In this document: positions 59,301-64,000 of the stretch, piece by piece
How the letters are laid out: every line of letters begins with the position of its first letter
How positions within the stretch are numbered: position 1 is the first letter of the stretch
Source of the DNA: Siphonodentalium dalli
Taxonomy: Eukaryota; Mollusca; Scaphopoda; Gadilida; Siphonodentaliidae
Direction of reading: 5' to 3'
DNA: 64,000 bases
Assembly: GCA_032622095.1 (NCBI GenBank)
Contig: CP136062.1
Location: 160,206,875-160,270,874 of the forward strand
The notes under the pieces: generated by a model
What the model saw: the letters and a program-made list of their open reading frames with translations, nothing else
Told to the model about the DNA's origin: nothing
The model's database searches: none
Translations under genes and position numbers: made by a program

Positions 59301-59941
59301 ATTACGGTATAATGCTATACGAGATATCATATTGCGGTATAATGCTATAGGAGATATCATATTACGGTATAATGATATAGGAGATATCATATTACGGTAT
59401 AATGATATAGGATATATCATATTACGGTATAATGCTATACGAGATATCATATTACGGTATAATGCTATAGGAGATATCATATTACGGTATAATGCTATAC
59501 GAGATATCATATTACGGTATAATGCTATAGGAGATATCATATAACGGTATAATGCTATAGGAGATATCATATTACGGTATAATGCTATAGGAGATATAAT
59601 ATTACGGTATAATGCTATACGAGATATCATATTACGGTATAATGCTATAGGAGATATAATATTACGTTAAAAATGCTATTGGAGATATCATATTACGGTA
59701 TAATGCTATAGGAGATATCATATTACGGTATAATGCTATTGGATATATCATATTACGGTATAATGCTATAGGAGATATCATATTACGGTATAATGCTATA
59801 GGGGATATCATATTACGGTATAATGCTATACGAGATATCATATTACGGTATAATGCTATAAGAGATATCATATTACGGTATAGTGCTATAGGAGATATCA
59901 TATTACGGTATAATGCTATAGGAGATATCATATTACGATAT
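50362..59941. repeat. 30-bp satellite, right block (about 319 units)
   Basis: Same 30-bp unit as the left block. A stretch near 51481-51640 matches 48481-48640 at exactly 3000 bp offset (100 units; shared GGTATACTGC and AACATATTAC variants), so the two blocks exchanged or shared sequence across the insert. Further duplications occur, for example the ACGGTAGAATGC variant at 58378 and 58468. The longest minus-strand frame is 1315 codons, again explained by the period. The array ends at ATTACGATATAA. Confidence 0.97.
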
Positions 59942-62551
59942 AAGTAGTCAAAATAGCCATACGTAACTCAGACAATTATTTGGCAAACTCATTTTGTGAG
60001 GACCGGTTTGAACACAATTCTGGTAAATATTATGTAATCAGTCTGTGTTGTCGGCGACAAAATTATTATTGAACCTGATTGAACATGTATTTTCTCCAAT
60101 TTACAAGAATCTTGTAAATGTTGGTATTTGGACAGTGTCGATAACATGAGAGAGGTTTAATAGCGATGGTATGAGAGCACGATAATGGAATTGTACTTTT
60201 AGCACACACACACACATGCGTCATTTAATTTTGGAAACTTATCACTTACGGACTGTTATGACAAGAAAACCATAGTCAGAAATGATAAAGCCCTCAAAAT
60301 CATATTATTAGGCAAATATAAAATATACTGGTTTCATGAATGCACCACCTCAGAATTCCGTTTAAACAACAAATCATTCAAATTAGTACAACTAGGGCTT
60401 ATCACTTATAAGGTTTATCATTCACCACACCAGAAAGCCTCTAAATGCGTACCAAAAATTTACTAATCGGATTAAATACAACCCTGATACTTCGCAACAC
60501 TTCCTTTAGTCTACATTCCAATTGAGACATACTTCATCAGCAATATTAGCTGTTATATTATGCATTGTGTTCCCTTAATAAAATCTTCAAGAGTTGTCCA
60601 TGCAGCCATTGTATCGAAAGCATTTAACGCGGTCATAAAAGTTACATACTGCAACAATGAAACATCTGAGAAGATACATCCACGAATACATACACACTGC
60701 AAAAAGTCTGTTTTGCAGATTGTGCGGATAAAACAGTTTGTTGTATATTTACCGAAATTAAATTATATCTTCTGCAAATGATACCTGATGTCTTGGTTAT
60801 GTTACTAATCTTGGAAAATATCCCCAGAAAGAAACATTGGATGTCACCTTGTGTGTTATATTGTGGGAATAGGACATTACTCTTAATTCAACTACAATTT
60901 CCTCAAATAACTCGCATCGCGTTAAACCCGAAATGTGTTGTTCTGCGAGATATCCCCAAATCTCCTATGACATCGCAAAATACACTCGCATAAACACCAT
61001 GAAGGGCGTAATAAACATGATTATATTACTCTAATTTTGTCACATAATATTTGATGATATCAGAGATCGTAGTGTACGTACGAGCATTTTTCATGAATTT
61101 ACAAGAATCTTGTCAAACCTGGTGCTTTAGCTTCAAACTCCACAAGATGATATCGACCACGAGGGATTGTCACAGTGTGTCAATATATACATTCAATTGC
61201 CAATATAACCTTGGGCTTCCACCACATATTATAGTGCATATGCTCCCTAGTACGGGTGACATTTACATAAACAGCTACGAATTCATCAGATCAATATTAG
61301 ACCTACAAGGAAGTATGTCTCCAGGACTTATGTGACGTACCTTGTTATCAAATACCCTGGGTGTACTCTATAAACCTAATCCGCCTCGAGGAATTCAGTC
61401 GATAATTGATCCACGTGCTTATGATGGGCATGTCAGCAAACCGTTAAAGCTATTATATGACTGGTTATAAAAAATGGTTATTATCATGATTATTTTATTG
61501 TGTCTATTAATGGGGAGACGCACGTTTTGCATAAATCCAGCCAAAAATTGCAAGAGATTTTCAACAAATAATTTCTCTGGATCTATCTGGCAAAAAATCT
61601 TGAATTTCACATATCATCATCTTCATTGTATGTAGAACCTGGGCAATTATTAAGAGACAAAAACAAAAACAATGGATTTGGATATATTTAGAGGTACCAA
61701 GAACTGCTATGATAATTAAAAGTTTCACACAAAACTCCAATAACCAAATAGCTTATTGTCTTGGCTCTGTGAGAGGAGGCTTCATTTGTATCATAATGTT
61801 GAGTTAGATTTTTAATTGCATAATATAGCATGATACCCCCATATATTACAATGAAGAATAAAGCAGTCACAAATATATTCCAGCCCAATTAAATGTTGAT
61901 ATGCAGTGTGGTCCACTCAAGCAGGGGGCAATCAACTGGAATTAGGCCACAGTGTTAAGAGAAGTTAATTAAGTCTCCTCTCGTGATCTTGAGATATGAT
62001 ATTATGGATATCTGAACTGCACTTTTGAAAAAAAAATATTTTACAGAAGTTCCGAGTACCTGAAAACGGTGAAATTTTAGATATTTTTCATGCCATAAAG
62101 GTATAGTAAATGATGTTATAATATCCAATTAGTCGATGGTTCTTAAGTATTGTGTCACAATAATCGCTTGTAACAAATTTCACAAAGAGATTCCTAATAG
62201 ATTTTGAGAAAATCTATTTTGAAATACCCGGAAATTTTTACAAAACGTGAGTCTGACCCTTAACATATGCTAAGAATATGTTTGGCCCCACACAACTTGA
62301 GCGCCCACCACCCATTAGATTGGGTATCCGCTACAGTACGGATGACAAGGAAGATTGTCATCAGGATTTGTAGAAGAAAAAAAAACATAATAAGTGTTTG
62401 TTTGTTTGTCCATTCCCCACCTACCCAATATTAAAGAGCCCCCTGTTGGAAAAAGATCAGCCTGAAAGATTTGAATTTTTATTGTTCACGCAGTTTAGCC
62501 ATAGATTATTGCTTTGATTTCACAAAATTGATGTGAGTTTTCTCTTATCTC
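59942..62551. other. Gene-free stretch after the satellite
   Basis: No gene, array or intact element is recognised. A (CA)n run lies at about 60202-60215. Bases 61345-61442 and 63101-63222 are diverged direct repeats (shared CTCGAGGAATTCAGTCGA and GGGCATGTCA). Short frames at 60560-61335 and 61419-61888 have no family-like features. Confidence 0.5.
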
Positions 62552-62983
62552 AAATCATCAGATTCCAAAAACAACAACAAAATATTTTTGAAATGCTGCT
62601 TCAGATATCAGAATCGATTAATTGCTCAAAAATAATGCTAACAGTCAACTATATTATAAAATCGCCCAAAACCTGTTATTTATCAACATTTTGTTCAACG
62701 AAATTTGCCGGTTTGTCAAATATCTGACACCAAAAAAAAGCCACTTGATTTTAGAGTTATCCATCTTCATCCGCAATTTGGTCCGATACTGTCTTCCCGT
62801 CAACTGTTTACTGTGCCACGAAAAATTATCAGTGATGAAAAATAATAGACTTAAAAAATTTATATCTGATCACTCTGAGCTTTGATGGATGGGTTCCTCG
62901 ACTCGAATCAAATATGTTTTACCCTAGAATTAAGCCAAGGAAATAGTAATTTGCGAGCGTTAATTCGGATTTTGCATCTTTAA
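62552..62983 (+). mobile_element. Family F element, 5' end lost
   Basis: It starts within the F body (AATCATCAGATTCCAAAAAC) and ends TTTTGCATCTTTAA with TTAA at 62980-62983. It shows the empty target site AAATAGTAATT used by the nested palindrome in the 14.6-kb copy. Confidence 0.78.
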
Positions 62984-63446
62984 GTTATTCTTAGTTATAT
63001 CTTAGATCAAATTCAGTTTGAAATTGAAAATGAAGAAAATAAAAAAAAATTCCATAATGAGTACGGAATATAGGCAAAGAAAAATATCAGCCTAATGGCC
63101 TTGTTCGCAAATACGCTGTGTACTCTGTAGACCTAGTCTGTCTCGAGGAATTCAGTCGAGAATCGATCTATGTGGTTATTGTTCATGGACTGGAAGGCTT
63201 CCCGTGGGCATGTCAACAAATCATAATATACACATAGCTCGAACCTATCAATTACACCTGGAAATAGTGTGTGCAGAATGAGGTTCCCAGAGGATGTATT
63301 TAGTGGCCAATATCACATTGGACATCGGACCACCCCACATTAGCTTGGGTACCAGCTATAAAGTAGATCAGGCCATGAATCTCTCCTCTGGCTTACGCCT
63401 GTGGCGATCATATTCAACCCGTTCAAAACCTGGGAACTTTTTGACA
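62984..63446. other. Gene-free stretch
   Basis: Holds the second copy of the repeat shared with 61345-61442, and a fragment of the GAATGAGG foldback (GCAGAATGAGGTTCCCAGAG at 63273). No gene is recognised. Confidence 0.5.
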
Positions 63447-63913
63447 TTAAAGGCCCACTTAATTTTCTAGTCGCCGATTATTTTGTTATTGTGACTTGAT
63501 ATACGGTTTTAATAACAATCTATGCCATAAAATATGATTAAAATACTATATTTCATCACTAGTTGAAACATCTGTGTCTCAGAAGATGCCCACAGAGAAA
63601 TAGAAAACTGCTGAAGACTTCCCCCCTCTGGCACCCAGAATGCAACAGAATCAAACTTTTTCAATGGAAGGGGAAGAACTCTATCTTTAATATATAGAGT
63701 TATTCCCCCTGCATTGAAAATAATACTGATTTTTACTTCAATCTTGATGACAAAACGCGTTGGCAACTCAACAAAAACAACATGTCCAGAGTTTATTACA
63801 CCGGATAAGTTGATAATACTATGTTTTGGAGCTTCCTCTTTCAAATGGTATATAATATGGCATATATTTTATATAAAGTAATCTGGTGGTTTGAAAATTA
63901 AGTGGGCCTTTAA
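63447..63913. mobile_element. TTAA-flanked element, family I, perfect termini
   Basis: TTAA at 63447-63450 and 63910-63913. The terminal inverted repeats, TTAA plus AGGCCCACTTAATTTTC, match perfectly over 21 bp. Length is 467 bp. A 111-residue frame on the minus strand (63509-63844) covers most of the interior. It resembles no transposase that I can recognise and may be chance. Perfect termini suggest a young insertion. Confidence 0.82.
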
Positions 63914-64000
63914 GACCTGTTCTGGAGGGGAACTTTATAACATTGAAGAAACAATGCAGGGCATATATTTCTTTGTTAATACTTGTGCCTTAATAATCTA

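Noticed and set aside
41001-59941. CRISPR-like array
   Set aside because: Units are contiguous with no unique spacers, and the context is a eukaryotic genome.
60560-61335. Three consecutive frames of 71-94 residues
   Set aside because: No recognisable domain, no shared splice structure, and composition like the surrounding non-coding sequence.

Overview
The window is AT-rich animal nuclear DNA. One spliced gene with GT-AG introns is surrounded by tandem arrays, foldback repeats and short non-autonomous transposon copies. No prokaryotic gene, rRNA, tRNA or CRISPR array was seen. The protein resembles animal OSGIN, and the repeat style (a ~161-bp satellite, many TTAA-flanked short elements, long C tracts) suggests a marine invertebrate. 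A mollusc is plausible, but this is inference; no species-level marker is visible.

Layout. 1-10.3 kb: gene-free, with foldback elements (2.5, 2.8, 3.5 kb), TTAA-flanked hairpin elements (3.25, 4.3, 6.2, 6.9-7.3 kb), a 29-copy 21-bp array (5539-6147) and a ~161-bp satellite (8.37-9.48 kb). 10.6-14.4 kb: a 42-bp minisatellite of about 89 units with a 754-bp higher-order duplication. 15.2-32.0 kb: the last four exons of an OSGIN-type flavoprotein gene on the + strand (15233-15366, 16357-16548, 27338-27429, 30956-31982). Its introns carry a truncated hAT transposase, TTAA-flanked elements, small tandem arrays and C tracts. The first exon, with the start codon, was not found. 32.0-41.0 kb: gene-free, with more TTAA elements, two 34-bp arrays, a ~130-bp array and a CATC/CATA-rich block. 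41.0-59.9 kb: about 19 kb of a 30-bp satellite (roughly 600 units), interrupted once by a 424-bp foldback-containing insert. 59.9-64.0 kb: gene-free, with one truncated dispersed element and one complete TTAA element with perfect terminal inverted repeats.

The only cellular gene supported is OSGIN. The very long open frames in the arrays arise because the units (21, 42 and 30 bp) are multiples of three and lack stops in some frames. I treat them as non-coding.

The most interesting structure is a network of short elements ending in TTAA, in at least seven families. Three families with different termini carry the same ~69-bp hairpin module, and its stem differs between families by paired, compensatory changes. 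One such element ends 10 bp before an OSGIN splice acceptor and so supplies nearly all the intronic sequence used for branch-point recognition. It also carries a nested 213-bp palindromic element inserted at a TA dinucleotide.
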